Shown one piece after another: positions 37,888-45,768 of a stretch of DNA of 64,000 nucleotides (its first letter is position 1; each line of letters opens with the position of its first letter). The position numbers and the translations under genes were made by a program. The notes beneath the pieces are model-generated. The model searched no databases and was not told the origin of the DNA. It saw only the letters and a list, made by a program, of their open reading frames with translations. Origin of the DNA: Thalassospira profundimaris (GTDB taxonomy: Bacteria > Pseudomonadota > Alphaproteobacteria > Rhodospirillales > Thalassospiraceae); assembly GCF_003326675.1 (NCBI RefSeq), contig NZ_JPWF01000006.1, forward strand, positions 62,001-126,000, read 5' to 3'.

Positions 37888-38895
37888 TTACTCGACAGAA
37901 AGAGCCATATCGAGCAGTTCCTGACCGCCCGGAGTCTCTTCGACGAATTTGGCATAAGACGTCTTTTTGGCGATGTCCTGCCATGCCTTGAAGTCGGCAT
38001 CGGTCAGATCTGCGATTTCAACACCGGCATCCTTGAAGACCTGGATGCTGGTTTCGTCTTCCTTGCGACCTTCTGCGGAATAGAAAGCCTCGGCTTTCTT
38101 GGCAGCAGCAGCAAGAGCAGCTTTCTGGGCATCGTTCAGCTTGTCATAGCTTTTCTTCGACATCAGGACCGGCTGATACATGAACCACAGGGCATTGCCT
38201 GCAGCCGGGGTATAGCATTTGACCTGTTCGTAAATACGATATGAAACAAAGCTCGACGAGCTGGTGTTGGTGGCATCAAGAACGCCGGTCTGCATGGCCG
38301 GATAGATTTCCGAGCTCGGCATTGCAGCGATTGAAGCACCGGCACCCTGAAGCATCTGCTCGAAGGATTTGCCCGCTGCACGGATCTGGAGACCTTTGAC
38401 GTCATCGGGAACACGGATGCAGCCCTTGGTCGATGCGAAGCCACCCGCAAGCCAGCCTTTGGCAATGGTGACAACGCCGTTTTCGTTCAGCAGTTCTTCC
38501 ATTTTCGCCATGAATGGCGAATTGTTCAGGCGCTCGGCGTGGTCATGGTTTTTGACCAGTGCCGGCATCAGGGTAAGGTTGGTTGCCGGAATACGACCGC
38601 CAGCATAAGCAAGCGGGTAGACAATCATGTCCAGCTGACCACGTTCCATCGGGGTCCACTGTTCGTTAGCTTTGAAAAGCGAGCCTGACGGGAAAATCTG
38701 GATTTCCAGATCGACATTTGCTGCTTTGACTTCGTCAGCAACGATCTGTGCAACTTTGTGACGGATGTCGCCGGTCGACCACTGGTGCGACAGCTTCAGG
38801 GTTTCTGCATCAGCAGAAGAAGACATGCCAAAAGCGGCAACAGACATGGTGATGGCGGCGACGGACGCCGAAAGGGTCTTTTTAAAAATCTTCAT
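37888..38895 (-). CDS. dctP: TRAP transporter periplasmic binding protein (malonate)
   Basis: 335-residue DctP-type binding protein. The ATG at 38895 has GGGAGGA seven bases upstream and opens a signal peptide (MKIFKKTLSASVAAITMSV, cleavage near 'ADA-ET'). The conserved Arg that clamps the substrate carboxylate is in 'GLQIRAAGKSFEQMLQ'. First gene of the malonate operon, read from a promoter region containing GntR-type operators. The frame continues to 39006 but that is leader sequence. Confidence 0.93.
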   Translation of the reverse strand: MKIFKKTLSASVAAITMSVAAFGMSSSADAETLKLSHQWSTGDIRHKVAQIVADEVKAANVDLEIQIFPSGSLFKANEQWTPMERGQLDMIVYPLAYAGGRIPATNLTLMPALVKNHDHAERLNNSPFMAKMEELLNENGVVTIAKGWLAGGFASTKGCIRVPDDVKGLQIRAAGKSFEQMLQGAGASIAAMPSSEIYPAMQTGVLDATNTSSSSFVSYRIYEQVKCYTPAAGNALWFMYQPVLMSKKSYDKLNDAQKAALAAAAKKAEAFYSAEGRKEDETSIQVFKDAGVEIADLTDADFKAWQDIAKKTSYAKFVEETPGGQELLDMALSVE

Positions 38896-39019
38896 CTTTA
38901 TCCTCCCGGATGAAGTATGCGTTTTGATGCATTTTGACGGTTTTGAACGCGTTCTTTTATTGATGCGGTTTTCGCATTGGTGAAAAGCGTTACAGATTTC
39001 TGGCATCCTGTCTATGCAA

Positions 39020-39033
39020 TTTTGTATACCAGA
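39020..39033. promoter_or_regulatory. GntR operator, dctP side
   Basis: TTTTGTATACCAGA matches the perfect palindrome at 39175-39188 in 12 of 14 bases. It lies 125 bp upstream of dctP. Confidence 0.65.
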
Positions 39034-39174
39034 GATGTGTTTTGCAGTGCCACAAGTCCACGCCTGAGTATTTCCCTGAAATTACTGGAAAACTGCGAAT
39101 TAACTTTTGCGTTGCAGCATCAAAACACCGCAAAGCAGCACAGAAAAGGCTTTGATTAGTACCATTTTATGTGT

Positions 39175-39188
39175 TCTGGTATACCAGA
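39175..39188. promoter_or_regulatory. GntR operator, regulator side
   Basis: TCTGGTATACCAGA is a perfect 14-bp palindrome 26 bp upstream of the GntR start. A TGGTATACCA-type core is usual for FadR-subfamily regulators. It fits autoregulation plus control of the divergent malonate operon. Confidence 0.8.
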
Positions 39189-39213
39189 TATCGAATGAAT
39201 AAGAGGGCGTTTT

Positions 39214-39891
39214 ATGGCGCAAAACGGTAAGCTTGCCACCGATCTGGTGCAGAAACTTGAACGCGATATTGTGACCGGAGTCCTTAAACCGGGCGACAAG
39301 CTTGATGAACGTTCCCTAAGCGAGCGGTTTGGTGTTTCCCGCACCCCCGTGCGCGAGGCGCTTCAGACACTGGCCGGTTCCGGGCTTGTGGCGACCATGC
39401 CGCGCCGGGGCACCATCGTTGCGTCGATCACGGTTGCCGAACTGATCGAGATGTTCGAAGTCATGGCCGAACTTGAAGCCATGTGTGCACGTCTTGCCGC
39501 ACGCCGGATGCCGCGCGCCGATATCGAAGGGTTGATTGCTCTTTCTGAAGAATGCAGTGCGCTTCAGGAACATTCCGATGCGGATGCCTATTACGAGGCC
39601 AATGTCCGTTTCCACGAGGCGATCTATGCCGGATGTCGCAACAGCTTCCTTGAGCGCCAGACCAAGAATGTCCGCAACCGTTTGGCACCTTATCGCCGGT
39701 TGCAGCTCCATCGGCCAGGGCGTGTAAAGAAATCAAACAATGAACATGCCGATATCCTCAATGCCATTTCAACCGGCGAAGCCGATGTTGCGGGCAAGCT
39801 GATGCAGCAGCATGTTGCGGTTCAGGGTGAGGCGCTTAATGATCTTCTGGCGATTGTGCCGCGGGGCTATCTGGAGCCGCTTGCGAGCTGA
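39214..39891 (+). CDS. GntR-family regulator, FCD type (MatR-like)
   Basis: 225-residue FadR-subfamily regulator. The winged helix is residues about 8-72 ('SLSERFGVSRTPVREALQ'), and the C-terminal FCD domain holds metal-binding His in 'VRFHEAI' and 'NEHADIL'. Divergent from the malonate operon, with matching operators on both sides, it is probably the malonate- or malonyl-CoA-responsive repressor, as MatR is in rhizobia. AGAGGG lies eight bases before the start. Confidence 0.9.
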   Translation: MAQNGKLATDLVQKLERDIVTGVLKPGDKLDERSLSERFGVSRTPVREALQTLAGSGLVATMPRRGTIVASITVAELIEMFEVMAELEAMCARLAARRMPRADIEGLIALSEECSALQEHSDADAYYEANVRFHEAIYAGCRNSFLERQTKNVRNRLAPYRRLQLHRPGRVKKSNNEHADILNAISTGEADVAGKLMQQHVAVQGEALNDLLAIVPRGYLEPLAS

Positions 39892-39968
39892 TAGTTTCCC
39901 CCTGTGTTTGTCGTCTTTATCACGGTTATTGGCGTGACCTTTTTTCTTTGGTGGGGTAAAACCCGCTT

Positions 39969-40709
39969 ATGGCAAAGAAACGTTTAGATCAGTTGCTTGT
40001 GGAACGCGGGTTGGTCGAAAGCCGATCCAAGGCACAGGCATTCATTATGGCGGGCAACGTCTTTAGTGGCGAGCAGCGCCTTGATAAACCCGGTCTGCAG
40101 TGCAAGGAAGACATAGCGATCACCTTGCGCGGGCAGCCCCATCCATGGGTATCGCGTGGCGGGCTTAAGCTTGAAAAGGGCTTGGCCGAATTCAGCATCG
40201 ATGTGACCGGTTTTATCGGCATTGATGTTGGCGCCTCGACCGGTGGTTTTACCGATGTCTTGCTGCAAAATGGTGCGGCAAAGGTTTATGCCATTGATGT
40301 CGGACAGGGCCAGCTTGACTGGAAGCTCCGCAATGATGACCGTGTGGTTGTCATGGAAAAAACCAACGCCCGACACATCACTGATGAACAGGTTCCGGAA
40401 CTGGTCGATATCGTGGTTTGCGATGCCAGCTTCATCGGGCTGCGCACGGTCCTTCCGGCCAGCATGGAACGCCTGAAAGCCGGTGGCTACCTGATCGCAC
40501 TGATCAAGCCGCAATTTGAAGTCGGCAAGGAGCGTGTCGGGAAAAAGGGCGTGGTCCGCGAACCCGAGCTGCATCAGGAAGTGTGCAACACCATTTCCGA
40601 TTGGCTGGCGAATTTGCCGGGATGGGAAGTGCTAGGCATCACGGAAAGCCCGATCACCGGCCCCGAAGGCAATGTGGAATTCCTGATTTGCGGGCGGAAA
40701 TCGGCCTGA
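39969..40709 (+). CDS. tlyA: TlyA-family rRNA 2'-O-methyltransferase
   Basis: 246-residue fusion of an N-terminal S4 RNA-binding domain ('RLDQLLVERGLVESRSKAQA') and an FtsJ-like Rossmann methyltransferase with 'IGIDVGASTGGFTDVLL' and the catalytic Lys in 'ALIKPQFEVG'. TlyA methylates cytidines of 16S and, in long forms, 23S rRNA, affecting capreomycin sensitivity. Older annotations call it haemolysin. The usual neighbour dxs is 9 kb upstream. Confidence 0.92.
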   Translation: MAKKRLDQLLVERGLVESRSKAQAFIMAGNVFSGEQRLDKPGLQCKEDIAITLRGQPHPWVSRGGLKLEKGLAEFSIDVTGFIGIDVGASTGGFTDVLLQNGAAKVYAIDVGQGQLDWKLRNDDRVVVMEKTNARHITDEQVPELVDIVVCDASFIGLRTVLPASMERLKAGGYLIALIKPQFEVGKERVGKKGVVREPELHQEVCNTISDWLANLPGWEVLGITESPITGPEGNVEFLICGRKSA

Positions 40710-40752
40710 TTTCAAGCCGTTTCCCACCCGAGATAACCGAGATTCAGTCTGC

Positions 40753-41181
40753 TTACTTGCCGATTTTCTTCATGAAGAAATCAATGCCGGCCTGGGCGCA
40801 ATCTTGATCCTGGGGCGGGGTGCCGGAACTGACGCCAATGCCGCCAACGCATTCGCCGTCAACAAAGACCGGCAGGCCGCCAGCAACGATTGAAAGGCGT
40901 CCGCCAATTTCCGAGTCAATCCCATAGGCCGGTTTGCCCGGCTGGGCCGCGGCGGCATATTCGTGCGTGCCTTTGCGTGCGCCCGATGCGGTGAATGATT
41001 TGTCCTGGGCGATGGTGGTGCTGGTGACCTTGCCGCCATCCATACGTTCAAAGGCAATCAAGACACCTGATTCATCGGTGATGGCAATGCACATCGGAAC
41101 ACCGATTTCAGTGGCGCGGTTACGTGCGCCTTCAATCAGGATATAGGCATCTTCGATGGACAGGCGTTTGATGGTCAGCAT
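40753..41181 (-). CDS. GlcG/HbpS-family haem-binding-like protein
   Basis: 142-residue single-domain protein of the GlcG/HbpS family, with 'PMCIAITDESGVLIAFERMD' and the glycine-rich 'PVFVDGECVGGIGVSSGTP'. Family members bind haem or cobalamin precursors, or accompany glycolate and diol metabolism. The ATG at 41181 has GGAG eight bases upstream; the frame to 41217 is rejected. A LysR gene 109 bp upstream on the same strand may control it. Function here unknown. Confidence 0.82.
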   Translation of the reverse strand: MLTIKRLSIEDAYILIEGARNRATEIGVPMCIAITDESGVLIAFERMDGGKVTSTTIAQDKSFTASGARKGTHEYAAAAQPGKPAYGIDSEIGGRLSIVAGGLPVFVDGECVGGIGVSSGTPPQDQDCAQAGIDFFMKKIGK

Positions 41182-41290
41182 GGAATGTCTCCGGGGATTT
41201 GAATTAAGCTGGCGCATCTTATGTGGTGGCGCAAAAGCCGATCAATCACATAAAACGTCTTTTCGCATGGTGGAAGATGCCGGCAGGTAA

Positions 41291-42166
41291 TCAGGCCGGA
41301 ATGCTATCAACCGCAATATCATCCGGGGACAATGCGGCAATTGCGCCAAGTGCCAGTTCACGGACTGCCGGATTGGCGCGGTCACGGACCATCAGGCAGA
41401 TATCAACCGATGGCAACGGCGGTAGGTTGCAATCAACCAATTGATGAAGTCCGGCATGTTCGGCCGTGCAACGGGGCATCGCACCAATCGCATGTCCGCC
41501 ATTGATCACTGTGATGATCATGGTGTTTGCATCGCTGCTATGGCTGATGCGATGCGGGATTTTGCCGTTTTTCAGGGCGCTTGTCGCGGCATCCCGGATA
41601 ATGCAGCCATCTTCAAACAGCACCAAGGGCAAGGGTCTCTGTGCGATATCAAAATCAGGGGCCGCAACCCAGACAAGCTGTTCGGAAATCACATGTAGGG
41701 ACGGGGTGTCGGGATCAGCCGTCAGAATCGCCAGATCAATATCGCCATTTGCCACCCGCTTTGACAGGTTGCGCGAAAGATCGGCATGGCAGGTTATCTC
41801 TGTTTCCGGCAGTCTGCGCGCAGCAACCCGAAACAGTTCGGGCAGATAAACCGCCGCGTAATCATCGGGAACCCCGATGCGGATTTTTGCCGGTGCCGCA
41901 TCAACCAGATCGGCCAGCATCTTGTCATTCAGGCCAATGATGCCCTCGGCATAGGATTTGACAACCAGCCCGGTTGTGGTTGGGCTGATGGCCTTGCGAT
42001 CACGGGTAATCAGCGGTGTTCCGACCGTTTCTTCAAGTTTTTTGATCTGCTGGCTGATTGCCGGTTGCGTACGCAAAAGACGTTCGGCAGTGCGGGTAAA
42101 ACTTTGCGTTTCAAGCACCGTCAGAAATGTCCGCAACAGATCGATATCAACATTAAGAAGGGTCAC
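41291..42166 (-). CDS. LysR-family transcriptional regulator
   Basis: 291-residue LysR-type regulator with the helix-turn-helix at residues about 8-65 ('QSFTRTAERLLRTQPAISQQ') and a periplasmic-binding-like effector domain. It precedes the glcG-like gene on the same strand, so it could regulate that gene or the divergent region upstream. Effector unknown. Confidence 0.88.
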   Translation of the reverse strand: MTLLNVDIDLLRTFLTVLETQSFTRTAERLLRTQPAISQQIKKLEETVGTPLITRDRKAISPTTTGLVVKSYAEGIIGLNDKMLADLVDAAPAKIRIGVPDDYAAVYLPELFRVAARRLPETEITCHADLSRNLSKRVANGDIDLAILTADPDTPSLHVISEQLVWVAAPDFDIAQRPLPLVLFEDGCIIRDAATSALKNGKIPHRISHSSDANTMIITVINGGHAIGAMPRCTAEHAGLHQLVDCNLPPLPSVDICLMVRDRANPAVRELALGAIAALSPDDIAVDSIPA

Positions 42167-42478
42167 AAGTGCCTGCTATCCGAAGCATAAGCCGAGGTGG
42201 CATCCAACCGATAGCCCAATCCGCCATCATGTGTCCAGTCACAGAGCTTTCTGACGACTTTGTTTGACTGCTTTCAATTCGGGATATCAAAGTGATGACC
42301 AGACTGCTGACAATGCTTGTCGCGAAATGTTCTACAACCTGGTCTGTAAACACAGTACAACCAACGTGGTGTCATCGACCGTGTTTGAAACCAAAGTCGT
42401 CTGATCCAAGAGCAGGATGGCGTTCTGGCAGGCAAATCTGCGATGTAAACCAAACTTTCAACTTTAACCGAGCCTTCG
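42167..42478. other. Gap between LysR and nsrR genes
   Basis: 312 bp between the divergent LysR and nsrR genes. I see no gene, no strong hairpin and no NsrR-type palindrome; it presumably holds both promoters. Confidence 0.5.
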
Positions 42479-42928
42479 ATGCGTCTTACTCATTTCACCG
42501 ACTATTCCTTGCGCGTTCTGATTTATCTGGGATTGAATCCGGATCGTCTGGTTACGATTGAAGAAATTGCCGGTGCCTATGACATTTCGCGCAATCACTT
42601 GATGAAAATTGTTCACCATCAAGCACAGAACGGTGTGATCGAAACTGTGCGAGGTAAGGGGGGCGGAATGCGACTTGGCCGGTTGCCCGCAGATATCGGT
42701 ATTGGTGATGTTGTCCGGGATACCGAACAGGATATGGTGCTTGTTGCGTGCTTTGATCAGGCGCATGGCGGAGAATGCAAGATTGAAAGTGCCTGTTTCC
42801 TCCGACATGCCTTGAGGGAGGCACAAGATGCCTTTTATCGCACCCTTGATAATTACACATTGGCAGATCTGCTGCGTCCCAAAGCACGGTTATCTGCATT
42901 GTTCGGCATGCCTGATCCGGCAGACTGA
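42479..42928 (+). CDS. nsrR: Nitric-oxide-sensing repressor NsrR (Rrf2 family)
   Basis: 149-residue Rrf2-family repressor. It has the N-terminal winged helix ('MRLTHFTDYSLRVLIYLGL', typical of NsrR) and the iron-sulfur Cys triad in 'VACFDQAHGGECKIESACF' (Cys89, 98, 104). NsrR loses its cluster's DNA-binding form on reaction with NO. Two perfect-format NsrR operators sit 80 bp after its stop codon, before the chemoreceptor gene, so that gene is the probable target. The start has only a weak ribosome binding site. Confidence 0.9.
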   Translation: MRLTHFTDYSLRVLIYLGLNPDRLVTIEEIAGAYDISRNHLMKIVHHQAQNGVIETVRGKGGGMRLGRLPADIGIGDVVRDTEQDMVLVACFDQAHGGECKIESACFLRHALREAQDAFYRTLDNYTLADLLRPKARLSALFGMPDPAD

Positions 42929-43008
42929 TGCGGTTTCACGTATGTTGTGTTTTGGAAACTCGGCGCTGAGATAATCTTCCTGCAAATTTGGGCGGGCAGA
43001 TATGTTTT

Positions 43009-43031
43009 AACATGTATTTACAATGCATCTT
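43009..43031. promoter_or_regulatory. NsrR operator 1
   Basis: An 11-1-11 inverted repeat, AACATGTATTT-A-CAATGCATCTT, close to the known NsrR consensus of AAGATGCATTT and its complement around one base. Two mismatches from symmetry. Confidence 0.78.
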
Positions 43032-43033
43032 TT

Positions 43034-43056
43034 AAGATGTATTTCAAATGCATGTT
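43034..43056. promoter_or_regulatory. NsrR operator 2
   Basis: AAGATGTATTT-C-AAATGCATGTT, an 11-1-11 inverted repeat near-identical to the NsrR consensus. It begins two bases after operator 1 and ends 34 bp before the chemoreceptor start, where bound repressor would cover the promoter. Confidence 0.82.
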
Positions 43057-43090
43057 ATGAAGTCCCGCGTATTGACCAAAGGAGAGGGCC

Positions 43091-44176
43091 ATGTTCGAAG
43101 CGATCCAGAGCCAAGAGAATGTGCAAACCGCAGCCGTTGAGCATGAGACGGCAATTCTGCGCGCCCGTGTTGCGGAGCTAGAGCAAGAACAGAAAATCAC
43201 CCGGTCGATCTTTGGCAGTCTGGTTGCATTTGGGGACTCACTTATCGCGGTCCGAGAGTCCTTTTCCGATTTGTCGGCCTTGCTCGTGGAAACCAGCAAG
43301 GCCAATGAAGATGCCCGTCATCAGTCTGGGCAAAGTCAGGCCGGATTGAAAAACATGTCTGCGCAGATTAGTGAAATCAGCCAGCATATCCGCGCCGCAT
43401 CGGAACAAATCAGCACGCTGAATGATAATGCCGGGCAAATTGGCAGCATTCTTTCGATGGTTGATGATGTATCACGTCAAACCAAATTACTCGCATTCAA
43501 TGCCAGTATCGAAGCTGCCCGCGCCGGAGAGGCCGGAAAGGGATTTGCGATTGTTGCGACAGAAGTCCGCGCATTGGCCAATCGCGCCACGGATGCGACG
43601 CTTGAAATTGGCAAGCTGGTTCGCAAAATTCAGGCACAGGCTGATCATGCCGACCGGGATATGCAAACCAATGCCGATTCCACGTCCGAACTGGAAACGG
43701 ATGCCAATATGCTTTTGGGCAGAACCGAGCATATCCTTGATATCTCTACCCAGGGACAATCGGCGATGTCTACAGCTGCGATACTTAGTGAAATCGAATT
43801 GGCCAATCTAGAAGAGCTTGAACTCAAACTTGCGGTGTATCGGGTATTTATGGGGCTTTCTTCTGCAACCGAGGCAGATTTTCCACCCGAAACCGACTGC
43901 CGCCTTGGGCAATGGTACTATGATGGGAGCGGGCAGGGACTTTTTGCCGGTTCCGCCGATTTCCGGGCGCTTGAGGTGCCACATCGTGAAGTCCACGATA
44001 ATGCGCGCAAAGCTGTCGCGTTCTATCGCAAGGGTAATCTTGATCTCGCCCTGCAAGCTTTACAGGCGATGGAAGTAAACAATCTTGATGTAATGGGGCG
44101 GTTGCGAAAAATGATCCGCAAGGATCAGGCCGAAAAGCCGGTGGTAACAGGCCCGACATTTACCAAGGCCGCGTGA
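43091..44176 (+). CDS. Soluble methyl-accepting chemotaxis protein with CZB-like C-terminus
   Basis: 361-residue cytoplasmic chemoreceptor with no membrane segment or HAMP domain. An N-terminal coiled coil (residues about 15-60) precedes the signalling hairpin, whose tip shows '[20 protein letters not shown]' near residue 145, the contact for CheA and CheW. The C-terminus resembles the zinc-binding CZB domain: '[15 protein letters not shown]' and 'PHREVH' supply Cys and two His, but the expected first His is absent. GGAG stands close to the ATG. Two NsrR operators precede it, so expression should rise with nitric oxide. It should steer movement by an internal redox or metal cue. Confidence 0.9.
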   Translation: MFEAIQSQENVQTAAVEHETAILRARVAELEQEQKITRSIFGSLVAFGDSLIAVRESFSDLSALLVETSKANEDARHQSGQSQAGLKNMSAQISEISQHIRAASEQISTLNDNAGQIGSILSMVDDVSRQTKLLAFNASIEAARAGEAGKGFAIVATEVRALANRATDATLEIGKLVRKIQAQADHADRDMQTNADSTSELETDANMLLGRTEHILDISTQGQSAMSTAAILSEIELANLEELELKLAVYRVFMGLSSATEADFPPETDCRLGQWYYDGSGQGLFAGSADFRALEVPHREVHDNARKAVAFYRKGNLDLALQALQAMEVNNLDVMGRLRKMIRKDQAEKPVVTGPTFTKAA

Positions 44177-44209
44177 TCCCGGTGATGCCTTGTCAAATGG
44201 AATAGACCA

Positions 44210-44249
44210 CCAAAGCCCCCCTGCCTGTTGAGTTGGAGAGGGGCTTTGG
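44210..44249. terminator. Terminator between the converging chemoreceptor and cobT genes
   Basis: CCAAAGCCCC pairs with GGGGCTTTGG around a 20-base loop, with a T-rich tail on the + side. It probably serves the chemoreceptor gene. Confidence 0.65.
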
Positions 44250-44254
44250 CTTCT

Positions 44255-45316
44255 TTAATGTGCGATTTCTCGGGCAAGGCCGATATCATCGAAGCATGCC
44301 ATATTATTGTGGCAAGTGACGGCGGCGCGAACAACGAGTCCGGCAAGAACAGCGCCTGTGCCTTCTCCAAGACGTAGGCCAAGATCAAGCAATGGTCGTT
44401 TGCCAATCCGGTCGAGCAATAATCTGTGCCCGGGTTCGGCAGAGCCATGGCCGACCATGCAATGTAATAGGCTTTGGGGTGATGTTTCGTATAAGGCAGC
44501 AGCGGCAGCGCCACAAATAAAGCCGTCGAGCATGACCGGAACATGAAGCAATCGCGCGGCAATAATTGCACCCGCCATCGCAACGATTTCGCGGCCACCA
44601 ACGCAGCGCAAAACGTCAAGGCCGTCTGTGACAGAAGCTTCGTGCAAGAATTTTGCCTGTCGGACGACATCGATTTTCCGTTGATATTGTTCGTTGTTGA
44701 TGCCCGTGCCAGACCCGACCCAGTCGCTTGGCATTCCGTTCCAGATAAGATGGCATATGGCTGCAGCCGATGTTGTATTTCCGATACCCATTTCGCCCGG
44801 ACACATCAAAGAGGCGTTCGGGTTGACGGCCTCCATCCCGGTTCGGAATGCATCGACACATTCGTCTTCGCTCATTGCTGCTTCTTGGGTGAAATCACAG
44901 GTCGGGTGGTCAAGGTCAAGCGTGCGTATGGTAATTTCGGCGCCAAGTTCTTTGCTTAACTGATTGATTGCCGCACCCCCTTTGACAAAGTTTTCGACCA
45001 TCAATGCTGTAACAGATGCCGGAAAAGCCGAGATATCATGCCGGGTGATCCCGTGATTTCCAGCAAAAACACAAACTTGCGGGTGATCCATATCAGGCAC
45101 GCTCTTCTGCTGCCAACGACACAGCCAGAAAACAATTTCCTCCAAGCGCCCCAAACTTCCGCGTGGCTTTGTCAGTTCAAGGTCTCTTTTGCGGGCCTCA
45201 ATTACCGATCCTTCTGATGCCCTGGGCAGGGAATTTAGTAATGAACGAATGTCATCAAGTGATCCGATATTCCTGGCAATATTCGTTTCTGGGCGCGTTT
45301 TACTGATTTCCAGCAT
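44255..45316 (-). CDS. cobT: Nicotinate-nucleotide:dimethylbenzimidazole phosphoribosyltransferase
   Basis: 353-residue enzyme that makes alpha-ribazole phosphate for the lower ligand of cobalamin. It shows 'PRGSLGRLEEIVFWL', 'VFAGNHGITRHDISAFP', 'CPGEMGIGNTTSAAA' and the catalytic Glu in 'LRLGEGTGAVLAG'. AGGAGA lies eight bases before the ATG. It is alone here, without cobS or cobU nearby. Its leader has a terminator-like hairpin but no recognisable cobalamin riboswitch. Confidence 0.95.
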   Translation of the reverse strand: MLEISKTRPETNIARNIGSLDDIRSLLNSLPRASEGSVIEARKRDLELTKPRGSLGRLEEIVFWLCRWQQKSVPDMDHPQVCVFAGNHGITRHDISAFPASVTALMVENFVKGGAAINQLSKELGAEITIRTLDLDHPTCDFTQEAAMSEDECVDAFRTGMEAVNPNASLMCPGEMGIGNTTSAAAICHLIWNGMPSDWVGSGTGINNEQYQRKIDVVRQAKFLHEASVTDGLDVLRCVGGREIVAMAGAIIAARLLHVPVMLDGFICGAAAAALYETSPQSLLHCMVGHGSAEPGHRLLLDRIGKRPLLDLGLRLGEGTGAVLAGLVVRAAVTCHNNMACFDDIGLAREIAH

Positions 45317-45768
45317 GTGGCCTTCTCCTGATCGATATCATTTGCCCCATACCGGTTCATCCCAATGAGGCGCGGGGACACTCAATGCGTTTGGTGTGCG
45401 AATATTTCAGCGGCCACCGAAAACAAAAGGTCGCAGTCCCCTGAGACCGTCCGGGAGACCACGACCTTTCATACGAGGTAGGGTAACAACACCGATTAAG
45501 ACATTGAGGCCGGAATTTTCCCTTGATGATCGTCAAGTCGATTGTTCCGGGACGCGCGATCGTCAAATGATCAGGCATCAAAGCACAGCATTTTAGTCAT
45601 CGATCACTGATTTGCAGGCGCGCATAAGCACCGGTTATCCAATCCATAAGCCGAAGCAATTTCCATTCGACTTATCAATCATCCATGCTGTGTCCAGCCG
45701 CAGACGCATCTGTGACCTTTGCCGGTCATTTGCACAACCGGCTGTGATGCCACTGGAAAGATCTTGTT
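45317..45768. other. Structured gap between cobT and the DMT transporter gene
   Basis: 452 bp with no firm gene. It holds the hairpin at 45426-45469, a second weaker hairpin (CCGGAAT near 45510 with ATTGTTCCGG near 45541, inner CTTGA/TCAAG), and two copies of GATCGTCAA (about 45528 and 45558). On the - strand a 21-codon frame (45472-45407) spans the first hairpin but lacks a ribosome binding site. Confidence 0.5.
45426..45469 (-). terminator. Terminator-like hairpin in the cobT leader
   Basis: AAAGGTCG pairs perfectly with CGACCTTT; inside it, past a symmetrical 2x2 internal loop, GTCCCC pairs with GGAGAC around 12 bases. On the - strand it is followed by TGTTTT, 110 bp before cobT, so it could end transcription before cobT (attenuation) or end a small RNA read from upstream. 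Because the stem is nearly palindromic, a + strand role is also possible. Confidence 0.55.

Larger units (their letters stand above)
38896..39213. promoter_or_regulatory. Divergent control region, malonate operon and GntR gene
   Basis: 318 bp without a gene, between dctP (-) and the GntR gene (+). It contains a perfect palindrome at 39175-39188 and a related site at 39020-39033, annotated separately; the rest is AT-rich and presumably holds both promoters. Confidence 0.7.

Noticed and set aside
45370..45600. 6S RNA gene between cobT and the DMT transporter
   Set aside because: Short stretches (CAGTCCCCTGAG, TTTCATAC) recall E. coli 6S, but they are separated by a hairpin that 6S lacks, and no long closing stem or central bubble can be drawn.
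45317..45768. Cobalamin riboswitch before cobT
   Set aside because: Neither strand has the B12 box with its GCCACTG and GGGAA partners. One segment (GTCCGGGAGACC) resembles part of a B12 box but the rest of the core is missing.
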